Shown here: piece by piece, positions 1 to 11,244 of the stretch
Layout of the letters: the number at the start of each line of letters is the position of its first letter
Position numbering within the stretch: position 1 is the stretch's first letter
Program-made: the position numbers and the translations under genes
Assembly (NCBI GenBank): GCA_002205965.3
Contig: NADL03000089.1
Location: forward strand, 1-64,000
Direction of reading: 5' to 3'
DNA: 64,000 nucleotides
DNA from: Kappaphycus alvarezii
Lineage: Eukaryota > Rhodophyta > Florideophyceae > Gigartinales > Solieriaceae
The notes under the pieces: model-generated
The model's input: only the letters and a program-made list of their open reading frames with translations
What the model was told of the DNA's origin: nothing
Database searches by the model: none

Positions 1-211
1 GCGGGACGGGAGATGGCATCAGGGTTGCGGGCTTGGTGGGCGCGGCGGGATCACGGGTGTTGTGAACACCATTGTAGGGTCAATGCGGGCGATGGCCTTG
101 GCTGTGGATGCCTGGGAGGACTTCTGTTTGCCGATGGCCCGGTGCAAAACGGCGGTGGGGCCTGGGGGTGGAAGCGGCGGCCTTGGGAGGGGCCGGGGGC
201 GAGGGCGGAGG

Positions 212-1061
212 TCAACGCTCCGCCTCGGCAATTGTAGGCTCCAAGGCGGGAGGTCCCGCTGTGAGTCGTCTTGACGGGCGGGGGGTTATCGTTGGTGGGG
301 CCACCGTGTTTTCTGGCCACCGTGTTTCCGGGGCTGTCTGTGCTGGCGCGTAAGGCCGCGATATCGTTGATATGGCCGCGGAGGACTGAAGCGAAGGCCT
401 GAAGGGTGTAGGGTTGGCCGACCGGCGCCCAGCGCGCGGACCGCGTTGTGAAGGAGACGAATTTCCTTCAAGAGGCGAGTCTGTATTCCACCGGCACAGA
501 AGGCATCTAGGGCCTTTGCTGCCGCGGGAAGGGCGATCACTGAGTGCTGAAGGTCCGAGAACACTGCCTTCAGTTCGGTGAGAATGGCCTTCATGGTTCT
601 GCCCCGACGCCGGAAAGTAGACGTATGTCCACTTGCCGACGGAGGGGATGATGACGTGGTTGGGGAGCGGAACTTCTGCCCGACGTGCCGCTTCCAAGAG
701 ATACCCTTGGGTATCCTCTGCCGTCGAGAATGAGAACCCTGTCCGGGGCGAGGGCAAGGTGCAAGACAGGGGGCGGCGTTGGCGGCCTTTTCTCCGCCTC
801 TCCCGTGCGGGGATCAAGGCGGGCAGGAGTGCGAGTGACACCTGCGAGCAGGCGACGTGCGCTTGCCAGTGCAGCGGAGTTCGAGGGCTCAGGTTTTTGG
901 CCAATGAGCTCGCACGCTTGGGAAAGTGTGAGGAGCGGCTGGCCAATGGGGGCGACAGGATTCGGAATATCGAACTTTTCCAACTCGACGAGGGGGGTGG
1001 AGGGCGTTGCAGCATTGGGACGAACGCGGCCACAGCGGCCACGAGGGGCCCGCGGCGACAA
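212..1061 (-). pseudogene. Frame-broken coding region, unrecognised
   Basis: On the minus strand, codon-like, G+C-rich sequence runs through three frames in succession. One frame, from about 1061 to 725, contains LVELEKFDIPNP and a long Ala/Leu/Arg/Pro stretch. A second, about 725-600, contains LLEAARRAEVPLPNHVIIP. A third, from 594, is helix-like (MKAILTELKAVFSDLQH). The order is collinear, so one protein broken by two indels is the simplest reading. Upstream on the same strand (about 1120-1210) lies a polypyrimidine tract like a 5' leader. I recognise no domain. Its position beside a LINE reverse-transcriptase fragment makes an ORF1/gag-like transposon protein possible, but that is inference from context only. 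Confidence 0.35.
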
Positions 1062-1320
1062 CCGACCGGGTGGGGGGCACCTCGGCGTGCGGGGGCGGCT
1101 GTCCCGGGGAGATGTTAGGGGAAGGGGAAAGCGGCATTCAGAGAAGGGGGAAGGTGGAAAAACAGCAAGAAAGAGAGAGAGAGGAAAAGAAGAAAGAAAA
1201 GAGAACAGGTTGTAAAGGATAGGTTATAAGGAGGTGTATGAATGAAATGTTAGGAGCACTTCGGGACAGTCAAACACGAGTTAGAGGCTCACCAAAGTAA
1301 GTCGCACACTGCGATTGATG

Positions 1321-1515
1321 TTCATCCTTGCTCTTCACCCTCTCTTGCTCTTGTTTATAGGAGAAGTGCTCATATGCTCTAAATGCATGGTATGAAGATG
1401 ACGGCAACGTTTTCCTTCCGCGTTCCCAAGCCATTATTTGCCATTTTCTTCCGGGGGCCTCGGCCTGACCTTGAAGGCGACCGTCTCATCTCTTTTCTAC
1501 TACAGCTACATGCAG
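1321..1515 (+). pseudogene. LINE reverse transcriptase fragment (palm, YxDD)
   Basis: This roughly 195-bp segment is clearly homologous to 9907-10098 of the larger LINE in this window. Translated in the frame of the catalytic motif it reads LNAWYEDDGNVFLPRSQA; the larger copy reads AWYADDSNVF. YxDD is the metal-binding centre of the reverse-transcriptase palm, and Glu in place of Ala at x is probably decay. No other RT motifs flank it, so it is an isolated fragment. The flanks do not show a clear target-site duplication. Confidence 0.6.
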
Positions 1516-1619
1516 TCAAAGCCCCAAACAAACATACGAAGTACCATAAATTGCATTAAATCAAATCATGTGATTGATAAAGATTAACTATAAGATACTT
1601 TTATGATAAATATCTATAT

Positions 1620-2532
1620 TTACCCCTCAAAATCACTATCCTCCATGTCAGATCCAAAAAGCTCTTGCAAAATATCCATGCTACCCATGCAGTCCACACA
1701 TATCCCTTCGAGCCGTTCGAAGCTTCCCAGGGCCTCTGCTGAAAAATATATACCACTAAAGATATCCTTATCGACTTCCATGAACCGTAACCTGGATCTC
1801 CCTTCCTAGTTCCCGTTTTGCCTCAATATTAGGTGGTTCTTGTCTAAGTTCACTAAGTCCACTTCCTTCTCGGCAACCAATACTTCCCTTGATTACTCGC
1901 CGACGGACCGATCTTCCACCCTATACTTACCTTCCTCCTCCTCTTCTTTCTCATAAACCAGCTCAGGGACTATCCATTCCTCGAAAGAGTCGATACTCTC
2001 CTCCTCCTCCTCCTTAGACCCATGCTCAGTTACCACCCACGCTCCTTCTCCTATAAAAAGATGGCGGAGGAACTCGATAATCTTCTTCTTGGCCTGCTGC
2101 CGGAGGTAGTCATCGGCATCGGTTGGTCGTAGTAGGCGAGTCGAAGGGCGTTATAGGACGGGAACGGAGATTTTTGGAAATGAGGGCAGTGAAGCGAGAT
2201 GATGTCATATTTCTGGTAAAGAGTTGAGCGAGGTTGGTTATGTTGATAAAAGGGGTGACGGGTTTATAGCTTTTTTCTGCCGAGCAAAGGATGAAGCCTG
2301 CTCGGAACTGAATGGGCTTGAATAATGCCGTAACCATTAGGTTGTCAGGATGAGTGGCTGATAAAATAAGCGGAGATTGAATTTGCATGCATTCTGGGCA
2401 ACAATAAAAAATCAGCTTGATAAAATATCGGAACTGAAATTGAAGGGCGAAGTAGGACATCTTATTGGAAAAGGAGTACCAAATGCTACAAAACGATTCG
2501 AGCAGTATAATATTTTTGGTAGAAAATTTCAT
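1620..2532 (-). pseudogene. Decayed copy of an acidic protein family, unrecognised
   Basis: The minus-strand frame from 2110 down to the stop at 1620 encodes an acidic Glu-rich segment. It contains FEEWIVPELVY and ends in CVDCMGSMDILQELFGSD. Both blocks recur in the intact acidic ORF at 12903-13322 (FEEWTSPELVY and CEDCLGSMDILEELFGSD), so the two are paralogues. An in-frame stop and a frameshift interrupt this copy. Immediately upstream an open frame (2532-2110) encodes about 140 residues with CPEC near the middle; after a frameshift it could be the N-terminal part of the same protein. Function unknown. Repetition inside transposon debris suggests an element-encoded protein. Confidence 0.5.
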
Positions 2533-3232
2533 GCTCAGTAATAATTATGGAATAATTCTCCAGGTGAGAATTAATCCAAAAATTAGATTTCTGGTAGTAT
2601 AATTCCAGCAATTATATCTGCAGAATTTAAAAACCAACTGATAGACATAAAAATTACTTCACATGAAATACAGTAAAAAAACAAGGACCAGTGAATATAA
2701 ATGAAATTATTCATCAATGATTCACAATAAATGTAAATTAAGAACTCTTATAAAATATCATTCCACAATTTATCATCATTGTATTCTATGTGGAAAACAA
2801 ATTAAATATTTTCCAGTACTTGCAAAATAGTTTTCCAATTTTCACATCCAGTCCATTAGACCTTAGTCTCAGTTAATCAGTTCCCAATGAGTTACAAAGC
2901 ATATACAGTATGGTGTTAGTCATACAGTGTACTGTAAGGGGTTGTACCTTCGAATTTACGCGTCAAATACGAAAAAGAAAAACAATTCGCAAATAGACCT
3001 TCCTTTATTGCAGAATTTTATTCATCAACGGAGCAGGCTGTAAATACACAGAATTGGCGGGAATTTGTTAAAGACTGAGTATATTCAGAAAAGGCAGACA
3101 TACGACACAATTGCCCGGTCACTTTTCCGTCCCAACACTCACCACCACAACCCAGACACATTTTTGGCTTACGACTTCGCGATCGTGGACTCGAGATCCC
3201 TTGGCCCGCCTACAGCTCCACAAAAATCAGCA
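2533..3232. other. A+T-rich intergenic sequence, no gene seen
   Basis: I see no coding sequence here. Around 2905-2940 there are CTGTAC/TACAGT motifs of the palindromic type that is common in the gene island. This is probably the left flank of the DDE transposon that follows, but no terminal inverted repeat could be matched by eye. Confidence 0.4.
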
Positions 3233-4389
3233 CCATGGGCATTTCCGCCGGCCATGCCGTGAATTCATTGAAGCTGCTGGCTGATGCTGCCGCAACAAAA
3301 CAACGCGAATATGACAACTTTCCCTCGGAACCCTTGGGGTCTCAATCCGACGTTAAGGATCAAAGTGACGCACCCATTATGGAAAGCCTCATCGCGCAAG
3401 GGTAATTGCAGCTGTCCTCAACATGACGGATTTCACGAGAGGAGAGATCAACACCGTATGGAATGGTATCTCCGAATACCAAATTAATTAGAATGTAGGC
3501 AGGGGGAAGCGTACAGAGTACACAATGAAAGATTGCTTCTTCATGCTTCTGGTCATTTGTAAGCACGGTGGCCAATGGGACTTTCTAGCTCGCATATTTG
3601 AAGTTAAGGGTCCAACGCTCGAGAGGCTCACGGTTAGGTTTTTGAATGCAGCTGGATCTTTTACAGAATTTTTGTTCAGGAAGTCTCAGAAAGACACATG
3701 GTGTCTAAGTTACTCGAGGACAAAACGACGTTCAAGACCTTCAAGCTCGCTAGGTATGCCACCGATGTCAATTTCAAAGAATTAAACCGTCCAACAGGGA
3801 ACCACCAAGAACCCAAGCGGTATTTCAGCGGCAAACATAAATTGTGTGAATTCAAGACGAAAGTCTCAGTTCTGTTAAAGGGGTTGCTCTTTCTGTCACT
3901 AAACTCCAGCCCCGGGCAATTTCCGACATCGATATTTTGTACAAGTCTCGCCAATGGCATAAGCGGAGTTTGAGGAAGCAGCCGACCGAAAGAGTAATCA
4001 TTGATGCTCTTCCACATAACGGTTTGTATCCCGATCACTGGCCGTTTTTGTTGGACAAAGGATATCAAGATGTGCTCCAAATTTTGCATGGAATTACTTC
4101 CAGACAGAAACCGCGGAACGGGGAGCTTTCGAGGGCAGAGGAGCACGAAAATCAGCTTATTTCGTCGGATCGCATCATTGCGGGGAACTACTTTGGTAGG
4201 CAGTGTACTCTTTGGCAACTCATGGCCAACACGTGGAGGTGGGGGGTTTACTTGAATGAGTTTATACTGAAACGGATGACTGGTAGATTGGGGGGAACAG
4301 GGTGGAACTGGGGGGACGATATTTACGATGAGTTCTTCATGTTCACTGCGACTGTGATGAATCCCCATATTCAGTTAAACCCGCTTTAG
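3233..4389 (+). pseudogene. DDE_Tnp_4-type transposase, copy 1 (broken)
   Basis: The start is probably the ATG at 3233 (MGISAGHAVNSLKLLADAAA). The protein then reads through several frames: a middle part at about 3420-3710 containing GGQWDFLARIFEVKGPTLERL, a third at about 3698-3900 containing KLARYATDVNF and SGKHKLCEF, and a C-terminal part to 4389 containing LLDKGYQDV and AGNYFGRQCTLW. These are the blocks of DDE_Tnp_4 transposases: first Asp in ATDV, second in DKGYQ, catalytic Glu in the ENYFGR block. A second copy at 24454-25786 supports the alignment. Here the expected Glu before NYFGR is Gly, and there are at least one in-frame stop and two frameshifts, so it is inactive. Confidence 0.75.
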
Positions 4390-4756
4390 TAGTCAGACTA
4401 CTCATTTTATCAGAAGGTGCCGCCGATCCCAGGCTGAGTATCGAGCGAAACGAGCTCGGCGCATAAGCGTTGATTTCAAGTCTAATTTTGATGGTTTTGA
4501 GGAGGGTGCCGATAACATGACCGATTAGGACGGCAGCTGCGTCTCAGTCTGTGCTTTGCAATTGCGAATATGTTGAGGTATCAGTAGTTCACGTTACACT
4601 ACGCAGATCCCGCGCTACTCGTATTTCTCAAGTAAATGTGCTATTACCGAGCCGGATATGAGGTTATTTACATAGTACAGAAAAAACAATGATACTACGT
4701 TAAACCAGAGTAAATAATTTACATATTTGCCACAATACTGACAAGGAGACTTATTA

Positions 4757-5157
4757 GGAATGGACATCTACATTCAGAGTGCCTATGGTCTTCACATTAG
4801 TGATATCACCAGTGATATTTTCGTCAACGTGACTATTGCCAATCCTTCTGCTCGCCGCCACATTTCGCCAAGTACAGTTACTGCAATTGCTGCCGCGACG
4901 CTCGTAGAGCGTTTGAAACATCGTCATTACGGCGATCACTACCAATAACATGATATCCTACTTTCCCCTCTCGGGATATATATCTATGGCGTGTCGAGTG
5001 ACGAGGTCCAGAATTTTTCCAACGCCTCGATTCCTTCGCAACTTCCCGTTGTGGTTCCTCTCCTCGGCAAGAACTTCGCGATTTAGTTATCCACTTTGTG
5101 TCCAGCCTCCACGTGATGCAAGCGCGACGGGTTGCCACCCGCCGTCTGCCCGCGTAG
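4757..5157 (+). pseudogene. LINE ORF2 C-terminal tail
   Basis: The frame starting MDIYIQSAYGLHISD is the same protein segment as 12384-12540 (MDIYVPGAYGLHTSD), followed by NVTIANPSARRHISP. This D-x-V-T...P-F/S-A pattern is the post-zinc-knuckle tail of LINE reverse transcriptases. After a frameshift it continues with FQRLDSFATSRCGSS and VIHFVSSLHVMQARR, which resembles the extreme C-terminus of such proteins. The copy is 5'-truncated at about 4757, and no RT domain precedes it. Confidence 0.5.
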
Positions 5158-5569
5158 TTGATCTCTGAGTGCCCTCCGCACACATTCATGCTTTATATCT
5201 CGAAAAGTTTGCCGTTCCGTTCCCCGTGCAAGCTGATGTGCGCAAAATTTGCACACGAAAAAAAATCTAGAGGAGGACCAAATTTGGATACAGTATCGGG
5301 ATTTGAAAGATATTTTTTACAGTTCCTGAATTTGCAAGATATTTTTAATTTGGATGAGTGTGGCAAATTCATGAGTTGATTTTTTACTTTAAGACACGCT
5401 GTCATAATAGATGTCAGTACAAGTCCAGGTTCTGGGTGGTACTAAGAGTGACTCTAAAAGGTCTATATAACGGTCACATTAATTCCCACCCCTGGCCGAT
5501 GGGTGGCTGGCATGGGTATGGCACCTAGATATTTACCTTGAGGAAATATCTTCTAATAGTCTCTCTGGT

Positions 5570-5745
5570 TCACACGATTCCATTTGATGCATTTTATGGT
5601 TCTTAGTATCTTTCTTTGAGAATTTAGGGATACCCAAAAAGTCTACATAAGCTGAGTAAACTGCTTCCTCTTGTGGAGGTCAAGCAAGTTGGCAGACAAC
5701 TTCAAGTCAAGTCCCGAGTAGTAAGAAGTTGAGAGTCAACTTCAG
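5570..5745 (-). repeat. Dispersed repeat, inverted relative to 12690-12850
   Basis: The reverse complement of this segment matches 12690-12850 over well over 100 bp, centred on GAAGTTGTCTGCCAACTTGC. At 12.7 kb the repeat lies just 3' of the acidic ORF, so it may be the 3' untranslated part of the same element. Confidence 0.6.
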
Positions 5746-6110
5746 ACCCAAGAAACATTTTTCCTTCGCTGCTCGCAGAGCATCAGTAGTAGACTCTGGC
5801 CCTTTCATACTTGCTTGTAGCCCTCTCAACTCTCTTCCATATACACTCCTTTTTATTCGTTCAACTATACCACGGCAGCACTTTTGTCGCTTACAACACC
5901 TCCTTCTTGGGGTTGTTCGTTCTGAGTATCTCTTCTCCCGGCGATTTACCCCTATCACAAGCAATGCAGGAAAAAGTCGCCGAGGCAGTCGAGCATTTCG
6001 GGGTAGCTCCAATTTGGGCACGGTGTGTGCGGATTAAAACGTGGAACTAGGCATTACTACTGAAACCACAGCGAAAATTGGTTTAGTTTACTAAAGAGGT
6101 TCTCCTAGAC

Positions 6111-6174
6111 CCTACTACGAGCAACGAAAGGAAATGTACGAACCTACTACGAGCAAGTTAAGGAAACGCACGAA
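6111..6174. repeat. 32-bp tandem repeat, two copies
   Basis: Two adjacent 32-bp units begin CCTACTACGAGCAA and end ACGAA. They differ at about six positions. No coding function is apparent. Confidence 0.8.
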
Positions 6175-7030
6175 CCGTGGCTGTCAGTGTCCGACTCTCA
6201 CACACCGCCTCCATTCCGCGCCCGCAGCTAACAAAACATACTTGAGTGCTCACTATGGTCAGCACTTTCGGTACAAGGAAAAGAAAGGTAAAGAGGGAAC
6301 ACATCCGACGGCGCGCAAAAAGGATTCGTCAAAACCGCAAGACAACGTACAAGTCACCCCACGACACTCCAATGATCGGACCCGCCCACCGATGTCAACG
6401 TCAGCGGATTGCACATCGCGAAAAACAACGGCCCCTGCTTCGCACACCCCCGCAGGACCCGTCTCCCTCCGGCCGAATTACCTCATGCACGAATCGACCC
6501 AATTCGACTATGGCATGTTTCGGGCTTTCGGGCTTTGGTTGACAAGCGGTGGACTGAGTGGGAAGGGAGGGGGCATTTGGGAACCTTGAGGCCCATTTAC
6601 TGGTACATACTGGTAGAATGGCGGGTTGCAGGCGGGATTGCAACGCGGGGGTTTCATTCAGTGACGTGTCAGGTTTGCGTCGCGTTGTAACTTGAATGAT
6701 ATGAGACGTTTGCATTGCGCTGCACTAGTTCTGAACTCATATTCTGTTGTCCCTACCCACTTTCCCTCTTATCGTCTCCGACGCACTGGCCGCCATTGCG
6801 TGTGTCTTGCACCGGCTATCGCGGGTCTTCCATCGCGAAACGCGTTCAGTATTCCTGTTTTTCCGCGCTTTCTGTTTTTGTTTTTCAAATACTTCCTCTC
6901 TTGGGTAACACCATTTCGTGGATGTGATCTCCCGACCACCCGAGTGATCTCGCTCCTGCACGTGCAGTGTCGCCCTTTCCTTTATTTTCCTGCGTCGGTC
7001 CTGGGATTACCCCTCGTGAAATCAAACTAT
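6175..7030. other. No recognisable gene; possible LINE leader
   Basis: Several overlapping frames are open, including one rich in Lys and Arg from 6254 (MVSTFGTRKRKVK), but none carries a recognisable domain and they conflict with each other. The segment directly precedes the N-terminal frame of the LINE derivative at 7031 and could be its 5' untranslated region. Confidence 0.25.
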
Positions 7031-8120
7031 ATGGCGCCAAAAACGAACCGTTCTGCTGCAACCCATAGCAACCCCTTCATTGCTCCTTCATATGCAGCGC
7101 TCGATTCCTCGCTAAAGTCCGCCCTCACTACTTGACGGAACTGCGAGTCTTGTTGCCACCGCCTCAACCGATCCTTTCTGTCATCCGCCCGTCAAACTGC
7201 TACTTTCATCCCGCGGGCGCCATTCTTCCAGAACAACCCTCAGTTTAGGTCTGTCCTGAACATACTGAACGCGCTTGTAGGCGTTGATTTTACCGCACCC
7301 TGCTCTCCCTCCGCCTCCGACGCCGCATTGAATGACGAAGATCTTGCGGCTTCATCACCGGCCCCGTATTTGCAAGCGGTCATGGCTTCAGCAGTCCAAG
7401 CTCCTATGCGTACCCATCCTATTCGCCGCCTTCACCCACGGTCGTCAAGGTTTGACTAAGCTCGCGATCTAGGCGACACCCGCCTACCCACAAGTTCGCA
7501 TGCACTGTTCGCAATGGCACCCACGGCCTTTTTGGAGGTAATCGGAAGCGTTTCGTTCACGTCTCAGTTCCCTCAACCTTTCATGTTCACAACCCGTCCG
7601 AGTTTCGTGTTGCCATTTCCGCCGGCGGGTTCCTTGGTTCCCGTTCGATCATTCAGTCCGCCGATCCCAACCATTTCTACATTTGTGCGGCGGAACGCGA
7701 CTCAACAACCGTCAGTGCTGCCTAGGACTCTTACCGCACCCTCGCGCAGCACTCCGTCAATTTTGTCACACCAAACAGGCTGGTTCCTGTCCCCATCTCA
7801 ACGCTTGGAGGATGGCATCCGGCGGCGTTCTCCGTCGTCAAGGAACTCGCGAGAACCGTTGCCACCCGCGCAATGGAACGGTTTTCGAAGGTTAGAGCCA
7901 TTCTTTTACAGCGGCACTCCGCTTTGACAGTAACCTCCAATGCCGCTTGTTTGCTGGCTGGCCTCCCTTCCACCTTCTGGTAGATTGGAGTGCCATCTAC
8001 AGTTTTCGATGCATTGTACGGGTTCGCAAATGGCTTGACAATGATACGATATCTACGCTTCGGTACAAATTTACTGGATACCAACCCACATATCCACCAC
8101 AGTAAATTAACCCCCCATTT
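7031..8120 (+). mobile_element. Internally deleted LINE (N-terminal part fused to ORF2 tail)
   Basis: An N-terminal coding segment starts at the ATG at 7031 (MAPKTNRSAATHSNPF) and continues after frameshifts to about 7785. It is then joined in frame to the last ~65 codons of LINE ORF2 (LVPVPISTLGGWHPAAF ... CLLAGLPSTFW, stop at about 7981) and a ~135-bp 3' untranslated region ending near 8120. In the copy at 41.4-42.1 kb the same tail is preceded by FLAELPGRNR, so about the whole RT domain is missing here. The join falls in the shared bases AAACAGGCTGG, a microhomology. One in-frame TAG lies just before the junction. The 3' end (CAGTAAATTAACC) is shared with two other copies. Confidence 0.6.
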
Positions 8121-8152
8121 ACACATTCTTGGCTTCTCCGATGTACTAGATC

Positions 8153-8936
8153 TTGAGACTGATCTCTCTGCTGATGACTTCGTTGCTGTATGACAAGGTC
8201 TGCGTTCCGAAATCTCGCCTGGAAGACGAAAAATGCAAATGGTACGCCGTTCGATCTTTCGCCACCGCTCGTCGGGACATCGATACCAAAATCCACGCCA
8301 AATTGCCCAGTCTCCCTGGTTTTCTGGGGCAGTCCATCTACCTCCTCCATCACCAGCGGCAGGTGGATTCAAACGCCGCCGTACTTAAAATTCCCGTGTT
8401 CCGCCCCAAAGGAATGGGTGGATTACGGTCGGTGCTCTCAATGCCCAATCTCCCACACCTCTGCTCCCTGCTACACCACCCCTGTTACACCATCCGACAT
8501 CAACCACTATAGTCCCCTTGAACAAATTCCCGCCCCCGATGCCGACATGGATCCTGACGCATGAATCTCCATGCCGTGAATCAAGTTTCAGGTTCGTGCA
8601 GCTCCTAATCTGCTCCTGACCCGCCAACCGTTTCACAATTGCCGCACCATCTCTGTCACCCTTCACCTTCCGTTCCCTCTCCTTCGCCTCCTTCCCTGTT
8701 CTCACCTTCATTCCTCGTCCACGCCGCGGCTTACGACTTATACTTCGCGTTCTTGTGCCACGCTATATCCGCTCCCTCGTCAGAGCAAAGGACTCGAGCC
8801 CTCCTGAAACTTCTTGCCATCCCGAAGCTGGTTTTCCGACTCAACCGTCCCCGCGATCTTGGCCGCCGTTGCCGTGAAAGTTGCTCCAGCCTTGTTCACC
8901 GCATACGCATGGCTTCCCGCCGCCTCTAAGATGACC
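8153..8936 (+). pseudogene. LINE ORF2 N-terminal region (broken)
   Basis: Two interleaved frames between 8153 and 8564 carry proline-rich sequence. One contains a Cys-rich run (GRCSQCP ... CYTTP) that could be a zinc-finger remnant. From about 8690 the frame contains RALLKLLAIPKLVFRLNRP, resembling the segment that precedes the RT domain in LINE proteins (leucine-rich, LPK-x-V). It leads directly into the RT domain at 9130. Multiple frameshifts; assignment rests mainly on position and one motif. Confidence 0.4.
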
Positions 8937-9129
8937 TCTTCGACGAGGCTACCTCCTTGTTCACCTCTGCCTTCCCCTCTCCGATTCCATCCCCTCCCGC
9001 ACTCTCACGCCCTGACACGGCACTTCGCAGATGACGCCGTTTCCTCTCCCGGGGTAGCCCTTCCCGGGCCACCGCAGCCCTTCTCGAAGTTGATCCCTTA
9101 CGTTCCCCAGCGAAGCTACCTTTCAATTC

Positions 9130-10098
9130 TTGGCTTCTCTCCATCACCCGCCCCCCATTCCAATCACTCCCATGCCCCCTCCCCGTTTGCCCCCTGTGCT
9201 CAAGTTCTTGATCTCGGCTGTACGCCGTGCCATTTTCAGCTTGGACCCTTCAACCGCTCCTGGGGTCGATGGTCTATCCCTAGTATTACTGCAAATGCTG
9301 CCTCGCCCGTCAGGGGGGATCACGCCCGGCCGAGATTGCCATCATGCTCTTACAAAGTTCCTCAGCCTTTGCTTGAACGGCGAACTGCCGGCCGCATGCC
9401 GCCCATACTTATGCGGAGGCCGTCTCACTGCGCTGGCGAAACCAAACGGGGGAGTCCGTCCTATCGCTGTCGGGCATCTCTTCCGGCGCCTAATTTCTAG
9501 GCTCCGGAAGGCTTCTATTCCGGCGCCTAATTTCTAGACTCCGGAAGAGAAGCCCGACAGCGATAGACTCGGCGCACAATGCCTCCCCCGTCGTTCGCTC
9601 ATACCTTTTGCCCCATTAGTTGAGGGCCGGCGTCAAGAACGGTACCGTTGCGATCATTTACCCCGTGCGTCGTCTCTCCCAGCGCCCCGAGTTTCTCGAC
9701 CACGTGTTGGTTCAAATTGACTCTCACAACGCTTTCAATCGCATTTCCCGTCAGCGCATCCTTGAAGCAGTACAAACCTTTGCCCCACGTCTTGCACGTT
9801 GGGTTCACTATTGTTACGGTGCCCCTATAGAGCTCGTTTTCAGTCTCTACTACGTCGATAGTGCCGAGGGTACTCAGCGAGGGGATCCCCTAGGTCCCTT
9901 GCTCTTTGCCCTTGCCCCTCATCCTCTCTTGCTCTCGTTTACAGGAGAAGTCCTCACCTGCTCTGAATGCATGGTATGCAGATGATAGCAACGTTTTCCT
10001 TCCGCGTTCCCAAGCCGTTATCTGTCGATTTCTCTCGGGGGCCTCGGCCTGACATTGGCGGCAACCGTCTCATTTCTCTCCTACTACAGCTCCATGCT
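9130..10098 (+). pseudogene. LINE reverse transcriptase domain (broken)
   Basis: The RT fingers and palm are recognisable in order: APGVDGLSL and LTALAKPNGGVRPIAVG (to 9480), VQIDSHNAFNRIS (motif A, about 9715), TQRGDPLGPLLFALAPHP (motif B region, about 9870), and after one frameshift AWYADDSNVFLPRS (catalytic YADD, about 9965). These are standard motifs of non-LTR retrotransposon RTs. The frame is broken by an inverted/direct repeat structure at 9461-9566 and by the frameshift before YADD, so the copy is dead. A diverged fragment of the same palm lies at 1321-1515. Confidence 0.85.
9461..9566. repeat. Inverted repeat with internal 30-bp direct repeat
   Basis: Arms of 26 bp (9461-9486 and 9541-9566) are inverted copies with one mismatch, beginning CTATCGCTGTCGGG. 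Between and overlapping them, a 30-bp unit (TTCCGGCGCCTAATTTCTAG...) occurs twice in direct orientation, at 9481-9510 and 9518-9547, with one difference. The structure interrupts the RT coding sequence just after the PIAVG motif. Confidence 0.85.
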
Positions 10099-10118
10099 GC
10101 CCACCTTTTTCCCTCGCC

Positions 10119-10164
10119 CGCGATTTCTTACATCCCCCCTAGAGGAGGGATGTAAGGAAGCGCG
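10119..10164. repeat. Near-perfect hairpin
   Basis: Arms 10119-10140 and 10143-10164 are complementary apart from about four positions, with a 2-base loop. The core is TTACATCCCCCCT / AGGAGGGATGTAA. It sits at the left edge of foreign LINE sequence that splits the RT domain from its C-terminal half. Confidence 0.75.
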
Positions 10165-11240
10165 GGTGAAAGAAAAATGCCTCACTTCAGCCCTCTCCGC
10201 TTCCCATGTCCTGCTTTCCTCCCAACTCCCCCCTCCCGCCCCCGTTTCAACTGCCCGTTGTCCTCGCTACTTTCCAACGGCAAAGTTCTATCCTCGGTAC
10301 AGCACTATTGCTGTCGGCCAGCTGCTACCAGTCTCGCCTCACATCGTATCTCCTCTACTTTCGGAATCGAAACCCCCTCCCGCCGCCTTACACACAAACT
10401 TACATATCGGACGCAGTCCTCCCACCTCCCCTTCACTGAATTGCCGGAGCCTAGATCCTGCAACAAGGTGGAACCTGACGTGTGGATTATTATGGTTCAA
10501 CTTTGCCTCGAGAACCCTATATTCGCCGGCAATCAACCCTGCCCCCGCTGCGTTCAAGCACAATCCGACCCCCCGGCCCGCCTCGAACCCCTTGGTGTGC
10601 ATGCTACCAGTTGCACCTCGCTAGAAGGGTATGTTAGCAGACACAGCCACATCTGTGACAAGCTTATTTCTATCCTCCGCCACCCCATCACCGGCCCTCG
10701 TCCTCAGACGGAGTATACATTCCCCTGCCAAGATAACCTCTCCGCCAACGAGAGACTCCGCATGGACATCCTCAAGGTGACATCGCACTGTCCCCTCGTC
10801 CGCAGGCCATAGACATCTTCATTGTCAGCCCCTATACCTCCCGCGCCCTCCCCGCCTCCACCAAACATCCGGGAGGGGCCGCGATTGGCATCGAGGCTCT
10901 CAAGACCCGTCGTTACGTTGGCGTTTGTACTACTATACAAGCAGAATTCCACCCAATGGGTTCCGATACTCCCAGTGATGTTAGGAAGCCCGCCCAGGCA
11001 GTCCTGGCTCGCCTTCCTTCTCACTTTGCCATGAGTTTTTCACTTTGCCATGAGTAAAAACACCCAAACCGTTCCCTTTGCCCGCCGCCGTAGTATGAAC
11101 TCCTCGTCCGAAAACATTCGACTCCTGACAACAATCTCCTCCCTCACCCTGCAACTTACAGCTCACGCCATTTGCCGCCGTTCTCTAGCCCTGACCACTG
11201 CCTAACAGTGGTCCCTGGTCACCCCAATAAAGCCTGTTCT
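10165..11240 (+). pseudogene. Second LINE's 3' fragment inserted in the first
   Basis: This segment carries its own LINE C-terminal signature: CPRCVQAQ ... LGVHATSC ... RHSHICDKLI, the CxxC...H...C knuckle typical of LINE ORF2 tails. A shifted frame follows with DIFIVSPYTSRALPAS and GAAIGIEALKTRRY, the usual D-x-x-V-x-P and Lys/Arg-Tyr tail. It lies between the RT palm (ending near 10098) and the RT thumb/C-terminus (from about 11250) of another copy, and an AATAAA at 11225 could be its polyadenylation signal. Nested insertion is the simplest reading. No clean target-site duplication was seen. Confidence 0.5.
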
Positions 11241-11244
11241 TCTT

